This document shows positions 1 through 5,648 of a stretch of DNA of 6,070 nt, in pieces. Below the pieces are notes generated by a model. It made no database searches. It worked only from the letters and a program-made list of their open reading frames with translations, and was not told where the DNA came from. Within the stretch, counting starts at the first letter, position 1. Every line of letters begins with the position of its first letter. This DNA is from Candidatus Pacearchaeota archaeon (lineage in GTDB: Archaea > Nanoarchaeota > Nanoarchaeia > Pacearchaeales > GW2011-AR1). Where the stretch lies: NCBI GenBank assembly GCA_002690445.1, contig NZER01000172.1, forward strand, positions 1 through 6,070. Direction: 5' to 3'. The position numbers and the translations under genes are program-made.

Positions 1-1
1 G

Positions 2-847
2 GCTAGCAATTTTGTTGATAATGCAAGCTGTGTACAAGAATCCATAACATCTGAACAAGCGGAAGAGATGGGTATCGATTTTACACCAGAGGCGATACGA
101 GAGTTCCAGAGCAAAGAGTGTAATGCTAATCAATTTACTAATCATTGTTATTGGTTGGATGAGGAGGCGAAAAAGGAAGATGGTTTTGGTTGCCATCATC
201 AATCGGAATGTGATAAACTAGATGACCATGGGTGTAAAATAAGCCCATTCTGTACATATTATCCTGCCACTCTAGATGATGATGGAGAACAAACAGCTCC
301 CGGAAATTGTCAAGAAAAAATGACAGCTTATGACCCTCTTACAACAGAAAAGCTTCAGGCTAACAATTTGGGATCGTTACCTTTAATAAAAATGGGACAT
401 GAAGTAGTGTTGGGATCTCCTAAGAATCTATATAAAGGAGAACAATACACAAGCCCCAAGGCAGACAGCAAGGGAGATTATTGGCCATATTTTGGTTCTA
501 GGTGGAGTAGACACGGAGGAAAGTTTAGAATAAGAGTTGGACAAGAACTACCATTAGACGATTGTCATCAAGGGGAATCAGACACTCCAACGATGTTACA
601 TTGGCTATTTACTTTTCCTGATAACATATGCAATCATTATCTACCTATTATAGATGCTGATTGTGGACACGAGGATGGAAAGCATTGTCCTAGAGGATAT
701 GGACCAATTACTGAAGAAATATTTGACCTAAGTAGAAGGACTGGATTTCCAGCTCAAGGTTTGTTAAGAATAGATGTACATGAAAGTGGTGGGGCTGATC
801 GTCACCTTAAGGATGGTCCAGATCGAGACACTACTTACCCGGAATAA
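2..847 (+). CDS. Cys-rich hypothetical protein, 5' end cut by the window edge
   Basis: The reading frame is open from base 2 to tandem stop codons (TAA TAA, 845-850), so the true start lies outside the window. The ATG at 68 is a poor start: its only purine-rich match (GGAAG, 61-65) is two bases away, and the frame before it already carries a Cys in keeping with the rest. Numbered from that ATG, Cys occurs at 18, 27, 42, 48, 56, 62, 81, 166, 188, 199 and 207. The first seven form a compact cluster of the spacing seen in small disulfide-bonded or metal-binding domains. The second half is richer in aromatic residues and Gly, with no transmembrane segment. I do not recognise the family. Two virion-type genes follow on the same strand, which suggests a structural or virion-associated protein, but that is inference from context only. 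Confidence 0.75.
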   Translation, partial: ASNFVDNASCVQESITSEQAEEMGIDFTPEAIREFQSKECNANQFTNHCYWLDEEAKKEDGFGCHHQSECDKLDDHGCKISPFCTYYPATLDDDGEQTAPGNCQEKMTAYDPLTTEKLQANNLGSLPLIKMGHEVVLGSPKNLYKGEQYTSPKADSKGDYWPYFGSRWSRHGGKFRIRVGQELPLDDCHQGESDTPTMLHWLFTFPDNICNHYLPIIDADCGHEDGKHCPRGYGPITEEIFDLSRRTGFPAQGLLRIDVHESGGADRHLKDGPDRDTTYPE

Positions 848-848
848 T

Positions 849-853
849 AAGGA
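849..853 (+). promoter_or_regulatory. Shine-Dalgarno site for the gene at 862
   Basis: AAGGA lies eight bases before the ATG at 862 and overlaps the second of the tandem stop codons of the preceding gene. With only 14 bases between the genes, the two are almost certainly on one transcript. The site fixes the start of the downstream gene. Confidence 0.7.
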
Positions 854-861
854 AAACAAGA

Positions 862-1437
862 ATGGCTTGTAACGGATGTAATAAAAGATGGACGAGTTCT
901 GGCGGAAGTAAGCCTCCTACTCATAAAAGCAAGGGCTTTTTTGGGGCGGATGGTGAGCTAAGTCATACAGAGGAGGTTGTTGTCAATACAGGAAAAACAG
1001 CCTGTGCTTGCAACTTCCCAAAGAATGGGGAAGGGTTTTATTGCAACCGGCATAAATGCTGGAAGACAGAAGATCTTTTTCAACTGTGTCAAAAGAGGGA
1101 AGATTACTATAACATGTGGGAAGAAGGACGAGGTCCTCTTCAAGACTTGTATGTAAATAGTATGAAAGAAGGCACAAAGAAACAAATAGAAGAGGAAGAA
1201 TTAGAACAAGAGATGTTAGAACGTGATTATTTCATGGGAGACCCTGACATTCCTAAGAAATCAAGAGGATTAGGGGACACTGTTTCTAAATTCACAAAAG
1301 CTACAGGCATAAAAGCTGTAGTGGACACGGCATTTGATGCCATGGATAAAGACTGCGGATGCAGGGAAAGACAAAGTAAATTAAACAAATTGTTCCCTTA
1401 TGGAAAGAAGCGTAAAACAAAAGGCTTTTTTGAATAA
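862..1437 (+). CDS. Multi-module Cys-motif phage protein of unknown function
   Basis: This 191-residue protein starts at an ATG with a well-placed AAGGA. It has four visible parts. Residues 3-6 form a CxxC. Residues 48-76 hold CxC, CNRHKC and a further Cys, running into a WEEGRGP motif at 86-92. Residues 105-123 are very Glu/Lys-rich and probably helical. The last part, about 136-180, reads GLGDT, then KATGIK, then CGC (165-167) and LNKLFPY. From memory, the last block and the Cys-His block occur in many short proteins from environmental phages, and similar Cys-His blocks occur in planctomycete proteins; I know no proven function. The CxxC, CxC and CxxHxC patterns suggest bound zinc. The tail is basic (GKKRKTK). 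The neighbours suggest a virion or virion-assembly role, but this is inference. That it is coding is nearly certain; its function is not. Confidence 0.85.
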   Translation: MACNGCNKRWTSSGGSKPPTHKSKGFFGADGELSHTEEVVVNTGKTACACNFPKNGEGFYCNRHKCWKTEDLFQLCQKREDYYNMWEEGRGPLQDLYVNSMKEGTKKQIEEEELEQEMLERDYFMGDPDIPKKSRGLGDTVSKFTKATGIKAVVDTAFDAMDKDCGCRERQSKLNKLFPYGKKRKTKGFFE

Positions 1438-1442
1438 TGGTG

Positions 1443-1450
1443 TATAATAC
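1443..1450 (+). promoter_or_regulatory. Possible promoter (TATAATAC) before the Gly-rich virion-type gene
   Basis: TATAATAC lies in the 46-base gap between two plus-strand genes. Its first six bases match a bacterial -10 box exactly, and the whole resembles the T4-type late promoter TATAAATA with one base missing. No TTGACA-like -35 box is seen about 17 bases upstream (the bases there are AAAGGC), which fits a phage late promoter better than a standard sigma-70 one. The gap is longer than the 14-base gap before it, as expected if the downstream gene has its own start site. AT-rich DNA gives such matches by chance. Confidence 0.4.
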
Positions 1451-1463
1451 TATAGTAGATAAC

Positions 1464-1475
1464 CTCCAAAGGAGA
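1464..1475 (+). promoter_or_regulatory. Shine-Dalgarno site with a short self-complementary arm
   Basis: AAAGGAGAG (1468-1476 at most) is the strongest ribosome site in the window and lies eight bases before the ATG at 1484. Directly upstream, CTCC (1464-1467) is complementary to GGAG (1471-1474) across an AAA loop. The four-pair stem is too short to be a firm structure but could slightly mask the site. Such a strong site fits a gene made in quantity, such as a virion protein. Confidence 0.6.
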
Positions 1476-1483
1476 GAAAAAAC

Positions 1484-2194
1484 ATGGCTTCAATAAGTTT
1501 TTATGCTGGTGACACAGTTGTGAACCACCTGTCGGGATCTGGTTTAGGATTTTTTGGCGGTTCTTTTGGTGCATCGGTAGAAATCAATAAATGGCAAGAT
1601 ACCACCTTTATTACAGACGGAAATGGTACTGTTCAAGGTGGAGCTGCAAATAATGTAAAATATTCCTCAGATAGTTTAGCATATGCACCCGGTGTAGTTC
1701 CTGCTACTGGCTTGAAATACATTCCAAACAGCAAAGCTACAGCAAATATTAGATTTACAAATAGCACTACGGTAAGAACACAAAACGTAAAACTAAAGAT
1801 ATTTGATAGAACAAACAAAGATCACCCAGCTAGTGGTGTTATTACTAGGGTTGCAGAACTTCTTCATCCTTCTTCTTCTTATAGCGTAGAAGGCTCCGGA
1901 GACACCCTGTGGTGGGGTGGATCAACCCATACGGGAACTGACGCTCAAGGAACGCTTACAGGCGCTCCTAATCCAAGCAGCAGGCTTCCAGCGGGTACTA
2001 ACACCGTAGGAGGTAGTGGAATCTATGTTCCTTTAGCTAAATCTCCCGGCCCAAGTGGTATTTTTGCTGGTGATGGCTCCTCAAATACAGGTCAATACAC
2101 TCAGCATGATTGGTATGTTGGAATTACAGCATCTCCAGACAGCGTTGGTAGCAAAACCCTTTACGGATTATATGTAGAACTAGAATACTTATAA
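1484..2194 (+). CDS. Putative virion structural protein, Gly/Ser/Thr-rich beta type
   Basis: This 236-residue protein is rich in Gly, Ser, Thr, Asn and Val, with no Cys, no signal peptide and no membrane span. The makeup points to a mostly beta-stranded, extracellular or capsid-exposed protein. The N-terminal part (about 1-60) has GSGLGFFGG followed by WQDTTFITDGNG. A middle stretch (about 80-112) alternates polar and hydrophobic residues (KATANIRF, VKLKIFD) as beta strands do. The end reads DWYVGITASPDSVGSKTLYG and closes with VELEYL. From memory, proteins with this start and ending recur in structural gene blocks of uncultured marine phages, where they are annotated only as structural or hypothetical; head decoration or fibre-type roles are possible. 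The strong ribosome site, possible private promoter and terminator 17 bases downstream suggest high expression as the last gene of its unit. Confidence 0.7.
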   Translation: MASISFYAGDTVVNHLSGSGLGFFGGSFGASVEINKWQDTTFITDGNGTVQGGAANNVKYSSDSLAYAPGVVPATGLKYIPNSKATANIRFTNSTTVRTQNVKLKIFDRTNKDHPASGVITRVAELLHPSSSYSVEGSGDTLWWGGSTHTGTDAQGTLTGAPNPSSRLPAGTNTVGGSGIYVPLAKSPGPSGIFAGDGSSNTGQYTQHDWYVGITASPDSVGSKTLYGLYVELEYL

Positions 2195-2208
2195 TTCACA
2201 AGGTACAT

Positions 2209-2246
2209 AAAAAAACCCCCAACCGTATGGTCGGGGGTTTTCTTTT
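2209..2246. terminator. Bidirectional intrinsic terminator between convergent genes
   Basis: CCCCC (2216-2220) pairs with GGGGG (2233-2237). Inside it ACC (2222-2224) pairs with GGT (2229-2231) around a GTAT loop, with one A/C mismatch. The stem extends through AAAA/TTTT on the outside. On the plus strand it is followed by TTTTCTTTT (2238-2246). Read on the minus strand it is followed by seven T (2209-2215). Both features needed for intrinsic termination are thus present in each direction. It sits 14 bases after the plus-strand stop codon and about ten bases after the end of the minus-strand operon, as expected for a shared terminator. Confidence 0.9.
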
Positions 2247-2255
2247 GTCCTAAGG

Positions 2256-2591
2256 CTATTCTTCCTTTTGTGTGTCGGCGTTCCATTTAACCCACCCACG
2301 GTCGTTTAGCCAGTTTCCTTCCTTGTCCTTTCGGCGAGGGAACAAGCGTCCACCTTGCTTCATGGTTCCAAACGCTAACTTCGCACCACAGTCAAGACAT
2401 CTCAACTCGTAGTAGAGGTTATCTTCTACGTTACGGACTTGGAAACGCAGATTCTCTGTTCCACATTTTCCGCAGACGGATTCATCAAAAATCTCTTGAA
2501 AATGAGCAAGCTGCTCAAAGATTTCAACTTGTGTTTCTCCCACAAGCTCTACGCTGATTTTTCCACTTCCTGTTTGATAATTAACTTTCAT
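2256..2591 (-). CDS. Zinc-ribbon protein, likely partner of the annealing protein
   Basis: The 111-residue product has two CxxC knuckles, C40-C43 and C65-C68, spaced as in a small zinc ribbon, with a conserved-looking CGAKLAFG stretch just after. The tail, FPRRKDKEGNW then GWVKW, is basic and aromatic and could touch single-stranded nucleic acid. The first 38 residues are a mixed beta/alpha stretch without Cys. The ATG overlaps the stop codon of the annealing-protein gene by one base (TAATG) and has GGAG nine bases upstream (2601-2604 on the minus strand). I recall small zinc-ribbon proteins of this type beside phage recombination genes, but know no assigned function. A role in single-stranded DNA binding or annealing is inferred from the coupling and the zinc ribbon. 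It is the last gene before the terminator. Confidence 0.75.
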   Translation of the reverse strand: MKVNYQTGSGKISVELVGETQVEIFEQLAHFQEIFDESVCGKCGTENLRFQVRNVEDNLYYELRCLDCGAKLAFGTMKQGGRLFPRRKDKEGNWLNDRGWVKWNADTQKEE

Positions 2592-3454
2592 TAGTTAGTT
2601 CTCCAATTCTTGTAACCTGTAATTGATTCTGGAATATCTGTTTCGCCATTCTGATAACCATTTAAATGTTTAATCATCAGTTTAGCACAATTTTTATCTA
2701 CATCATTGATACTATTATAATTGTTTTCACCCATATTGATAAAGTTTGTTACGCTAATATCAAGCTGTTTACATTTGGTGTCAATGAATTGAATTTGTTG
2801 CTGGCTAATTCTAGCATCGTTGGAAACGACAGCTACTGTTTGCTGAACAATTTCCACAATGTTTTTCTTAGCTAACTCTTCAGCGGCGAGACATCTAATC
2901 TTTAACGCTTTACGTAAAGCTCTTCCTTCTGCTCTAGTGCTTGCGGTAGCTACTGGATGAGCGCAGAATAAGTCGTCTGTGTTCCCATGCCAAACGTCTG
3001 CCACTTCTCTATAGGTTTTAAACATACCAGAATTCATCCAGTTAAAAACAACCTGATAAACTACGGTAGCTCTTCCCGGCCCATTATTATCAGTAGCAGG
3101 GAACACTTCAGTTGGCCCAGACTCTACAACATCACCCAACAAAAGCTCTGCGACTCGTCTAAGTCCAGCACAAATTGGGTTTCCGTCTATTAGTTCATTC
3201 TTATAGAAATGACTCATAACATAGTCGTTCCATTCTACAGAACCAATTTCGGGGGCCAGCTCTTCTTCGGTGTCCGTGGCCGTTTCTACCGCAACCTCTT
3301 CTTCAAACATTTCATCAAACAATGTGTTATCTGTCATAATTTCCTCAACTAATTTTATCAAATCTGCCTTCTTAGCTCCTGTCGGTATAGCACGGTTATG
3401 TGCAGACAGAACCTCTTTAAGCTCACTAACGGTCTTTGTATTATAATCTATCAT
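2591..3454 (-). CDS. SAP-domain protein with Rad52/annealing-protein-like core
   Basis: The 287-residue product has four regions. Residues 6-38 (TVSELKEVLSAHN, then GAKKADLIKLVEE) read as a SAP-type helix-turn-helix DNA-binding motif. Residues 45-70 are a very acidic linker. Residues 73-195 form the core, with FPATDNNGPGRATVVYQVVF, then AHPVATASTRAEGRALRKAL, the last being like the (A)T-R-A-x-GRAL stretch common in phage single-strand annealing proteins of the Rad52/Sak and ERF types. Residues 215-268 (ISQQQIQFIDTKCKQL to LNGYQ) resemble the small helical C-terminal domain many such proteins carry. The expected role is binding single-stranded DNA and annealing complementary strands during phage recombination. 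Its start is joined to the nuclease stop by ATGA, with only a weak ribosome site. The family call rests on motifs, so it could be another DNA-binding protein. Confidence 0.6.
   Translation of the reverse strand: MIDYNTKTVSELKEVLSAHNRAIPTGAKKADLIKLVEEIMTDNTLFDEMFEEEVAVETATDTEEELAPEIGSVEWNDYVMSHFYKNELIDGNPICAGLRRVAELLLGDVVESGPTEVFPATDNNGPGRATVVYQVVFNWMNSGMFKTYREVADVWHGNTDDLFCAHPVATASTRAEGRALRKALKIRCLAAEELAKKNIVEIVQQTVAVVSNDARISQQQIQFIDTKCKQLDISVTNFINMGENNYNSINDVDKNCAKLMIKHLNGYQNGETDIPESITGYKNWRTN
2592..2604 (-). promoter_or_regulatory. Shine-Dalgarno site for the zinc-ribbon gene
   Basis: GGAG (complement of 2601-2604) stands nine bases before the ATG at 2589-2591, inside the last codons of the annealing-protein gene. 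Of the six overlapping minus-strand genes, this is the only annotated start visible here with a clear ribosome site of its own. The others seem to rely on coupling to the gene before them, so the small protein may be made independently and in larger amounts. Confidence 0.55.
3335..3346 (-). promoter_or_regulatory. Possible internal translation start giving a SAP-less form
   Basis: Within the annealing-protein gene, GAGG (complement of 3343-3346) stands five bases before an in-frame ATG (3335-3337) coding Met40. This is a better ribosome site than the one at the first ATG (3452-3454). Starting here would leave out exactly the SAP-like region and give a 248-residue protein beginning with the acidic linker. 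GAGGAA also simply codes Glu-Glu in an acidic stretch, so chance is a real alternative. Confidence 0.35.
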
Positions 3455-4239
3455 GCTTCGATTTCAATAAGCCTTTTTGTTAAAGGTGGGAATTTTTCTT
3501 CAATTTTATCCAATTCTGCCGAAATTTGAGTAAGAATATCTCTCATTCGTTTGTTGGAAATATTTTTGACTAGGTTTTTGACACGAACAATAACAAAGCC
3601 TCTATTGATAAGTAAACCGGACTTTTGCGCGTCAGAACGAATGTGCCTTTGTAGGGTTGCTTCACCCCAAATGGGTAAAAAGTGAGCAGGACCATCAATT
3701 TCGATAGCCGTATTCAAACCCGGAACGAATAAGTCAACTTCCATTTTGTCATTAGGAACCAAACCCTTCTTATGAAATATAACCTCTCGTCCAGCCTCGG
3801 TCAAGCCTTTGTAAACAAATTTCTCAATTTTTGACCCTTCTTTACCAGCCTTACGAACAGCGTCGGCGGCGAGTTTTCTCAGGTTTGCTTTGTCTTCTTC
3901 GCTCATTGACGCCCATTGCTCTTTAGAAATCTGCGAACGTCGTTCTCGTTCGTCGTCTTCCATATTTTCCCAAAAGTTTGACATTCCGTCACTGATAGCA
4001 ATCTTTTCTGCTTCAGTTCGTTTCTTTCCTCGGGTTGGATGTTCGTGTCGTCCCGATTCAATTGCTACGGTTTGTGCAGTACTTCTATCTCGAAGGTCAA
4101 CACCAAGAGTGTTTAAAGTTCTTCGAATCTTGTTTGGATAAGTACCGATATCTTGCGCTATCTCGTAAGTACTTTTCTTTTCTTTTGTGTACTGCTGTAT
4201 GATGTATTCTCTATATTTTTCTAAAAATTGACTACTCAT
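3451..4239 (-). CDS. HTH plus Vsr/DUF559-type nuclease, homing-endonuclease-like
   Basis: The 262-residue product opens with a helix-turn-helix (about 22-46, TYEIAQDIGTYPNKIRRTL). Next comes a basic/acidic helical stretch (66-130) with GKKRTEAEKIAIS, like the NUMOD3 DNA-contact motif of phage homing endonucleases. The C-terminal part (about 137-225) has a PD-(D/E)xK/Vsr-type layout: E139, EVD (167-169) in strand VDLFVPG, EIDGPAH (180-186), then D203 and K206, then GFVIVRVKN. This order matches DUF559 and the Vsr-like EDxHD endonucleases. The expected activity is site-specific or structure-specific DNA cutting. The key acidic residues are present, so it should be active. The ATG overlaps the upstream gene by eight bases, with a weak ribosome site. 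It may be a free-standing homing endonuclease or one recruited to recombination. Confidence 0.7.
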   Translation of the reverse strand: MSSQFLEKYREYIIQQYTKEKKSTYEIAQDIGTYPNKIRRTLNTLGVDLRDRSTAQTVAIESGRHEHPTRGKKRTEAEKIAISDGMSNFWENMEDDERERRSQISKEQWASMSEEDKANLRKLAADAVRKAGKEGSKIEKFVYKGLTEAGREVIFHKKGLVPNDKMEVDLFVPGLNTAIEIDGPAHFLPIWGEATLQRHIRSDAQKSGLLINRGFVIVRVKNLVKNISNKRMRDILTQISAELDKIEEKFPPLTKRLIEIEA

Positions 4240-4708
4240 GATTAATTGTGTCCATTAACTGTTTGATATTAAAATTGTCCACTACTCCTACAACGTCTCT
4301 ATTACAATAGTTCTTTATTGCTTTTGCATAATCTTTACTTCTTGCTATCAACTTTATATCATCCTTATTAAAAGCTTGGATAATATATTCAAATTCCCGT
4401 CCTTTAGCTCTACACCACTCTAAGTCCCATACATAAAAATATTTTTGTTTGGGTGAGAATGTTTTAGAAATAGATAGGACAGTGGAAACAGATGTTGCTA
4501 TTGCCACTCCATCGAAATTCCATACTTCATTAATACACATGGAAGAGAAACGCATAGGAAGCATACTTGCTGTCGAGTTCTGGAAGAACGCAACAAAATC
4601 CGTATCGGACTCTTCTACGTGGTCATTGATATTCTTTATGATGTGATATGATAATTGGCTTGCGCTTAAATCATCTACAACCACACCAACCTTTTTAACT
4701 TTTGGCAT
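4232..4708 (-). CDS. Hypothetical protein, possibly half a GT-B glycosyltransferase
   Basis: The 158-residue product starts with a beta strand and Asp pair (KKVGVVVDDL), followed by a helix. It then shows alternating strand and helix segments: GVAIATSVSTVLSI at 67-80, KYFYVWDLEWCRAKGREFEY at 89-108, DIKLIARSKDYAKAIKNY at 117-134 and DVVGVVDNFNIKQLMD at 138-153. An alpha/beta fold with strands ending in IATS and LIARS, and a closing VVDNFN-then-helix element, recalls one Rossmann half of a GT-B glycosyltransferase, but it is about half the normal length and no donor-binding E-x7-E motif is evident. The gene lies directly after two sugar-nucleotide genes and overlaps the preceding one by 14 bases, which supports a sugar-related job. 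The family assignment is a guess; that it is a real gene is firm. Confidence 0.7.
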   Translation of the reverse strand: MPKVKKVGVVVDDLSASQLSYHIIKNINDHVEESDTDFVAFFQNSTASMLPMRFSSMCINEVWNFDGVAIATSVSTVLSISKTFSPKQKYFYVWDLEWCRAKGREFEYIIQAFNKDDIKLIARSKDYAKAIKNYCNRDVVGVVDNFNIKQLMDTINHE

Positions 4709-5648
4709 CTGCTTTTTCTTTATTACTACTGTACCAGTTTACTGTTTTCTCTATACCATCCTTAACTGACATTGGAGAGATATCAATTATAGACTTCATT
4801 CTAGAGATATCTAATAGCTTTTTCATTTGCCCGTCTGGTTTGTCTGTGTTCCAATCAACCTCTCCTTCGTAACCAACAGCTTCTACAATGTGTTCCACAA
4901 GCTGTTTAATGCTTATATCTTTGCCGGTCCCGATATTAAGAGGTAAAGAGTTGTCGTCGTATTTTTCCAAGGCTTGCACAATTGCTTCGCCAGCATCGTC
5001 AACATACATGAATTCTCTCATTGGATTGCCGGTACCCCAACACTCCACGGAGTCTCCCCCTTCTAAATGAGCCTCCACAAATTTGCGAATCAACGCCCCT
5101 ACAACCTTTGTCCTAACCAAATTAAAGGTGTCGTGAGGCCCATAAAGGTTCGTAACACAAGCAGTAACTGATTTCAGGTCGTATTGTTCACCGTAAGCTT
5201 CTGCTGATGTTTGAAGGATTCTTTTGGCTATACCGTGCGCTCTAATGGTTTTGTTTGGAAGACCGTTCCAGAAGTCTTCTTCTTTTAGAACTTCCATTCC
5301 CGTGTCAGGATAAGCACAAGAGGTCATTATAGATAGGACTTTTTTAACTCCTAAATATTCACATCCATGATGAAGGTTAAGACCCATTATAGTATTGGTG
5401 TATAGTATATCTGCGGGATACATCCTGTTAAACTCAATACCACCATTATAACCTGCTGCATGAATACAGTAGTCAGGTCTAACAGAATCTAAAAGCTGCA
5501 TAAAAGACTCTAAGTCTAATAAGTTTGCTTCTTGAGAACCTACAGGTACAGCTTCTGCGTTTCTTGTTTGTAAGGCTTTACAAATGCCTCTACCAACAAA
5601 CCCAAAACCTCCGGTTACTAAAACTTTTGAACCTTCTAAATCAATCAT
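4695..5648 (-). CDS. GDP-L-fucose-synthase-like NAD(P)-dependent epimerase/reductase
   Basis: The 317-residue product is a full-length extended short-chain dehydrogenase. Residues 9-20 give the Rossmann motif TGGFGFVGR. TSCAYP (109-114), NLYGPHD (167-173), WGTGNPMREF (204-213) with VDDA, NIGTGKDISIKQL (238-250), VGYEG and KPDGQMKKLLD (270-280) all match E. coli GDP-L-fucose synthase (Fcl/WcaG), which turns GDP-4-keto-6-deoxy-mannose into GDP-fucose by epimerisation and reduction. From E. coli position 107 to 209 my recalled alignment needs no gap, at a constant offset of two. Cys109 is kept (C111), as are Lys140 (K142) and Arg209 (R211), but Ser107 becomes Thr109, Tyr136 becomes His138 and His179 becomes Lys181. 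The fold is certain; the exact reaction is not, and it may not be full fucose synthase. The start overlaps the upstream stop (ATGA). Confidence 0.85.
   Translation of the reverse strand: MIDLEGSKVLVTGGFGFVGRGICKALQTRNAEAVPVGSQEANLLDLESFMQLLDSVRPDYCIHAAGYNGGIEFNRMYPADILYTNTIMGLNLHHGCEYLGVKKVLSIMTSCAYPDTGMEVLKEEDFWNGLPNKTIRAHGIAKRILQTSAEAYGEQYDLKSVTACVTNLYGPHDTFNLVRTKVVGALIRKFVEAHLEGGDSVECWGTGNPMREFMYVDDAGEAIVQALEKYDDNSLPLNIGTGKDISIKQLVEHIVEAVGYEGEVDWNTDKPDGQMKKLLDISRMKSIIDISPMSVKDGIEKTVNWYSSNKEKADAKS

Noticed and set aside
68..70. ATG at 68 as the true start of the first gene
   Set aside because: The frame stays open to the left edge, the ribosome-site match is too close, and the upstream residues include a Cys fitting the protein's pattern.
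431..440. TATAAAGGAG, promoter-like and ribosome-site-like, within the first gene
   Set aside because: No start codon follows within a usable distance, and the surrounding frame is a continuous coding region.
958..1185. Minus-strand open frame of 75 codons inside the Cys-module gene, and a 64-codon frame overlapping it
   Set aside because: They are antisense to a gene with clear motifs and a good ribosome site, and their hydrophobic, Leu/Phe-rich products are what complements of Glu/Lys-rich codons give.
1633..1818. Minus-strand open frame of 61 codons inside the virion-type gene
   Set aside because: Antisense shadow; Val/Phe-rich product, no ribosome site noted and no neighbour on that strand nearby.
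1484..2194. Possible diversity-generating target, because the virion-type protein ends in a conserved surface-like segment
   Set aside because: No reverse transcriptase and no template-like repeat of the 3' region was seen in the window.
3890..4141. Plus-strand frames opposite the minus-strand operon (including 2666-2875, 2987-3193, 4449-4646, 4888-5070 and 5867-6055)
   Set aside because: All are short, opposite genes with recognisable domains, and show no motif or supporting leader of their own.
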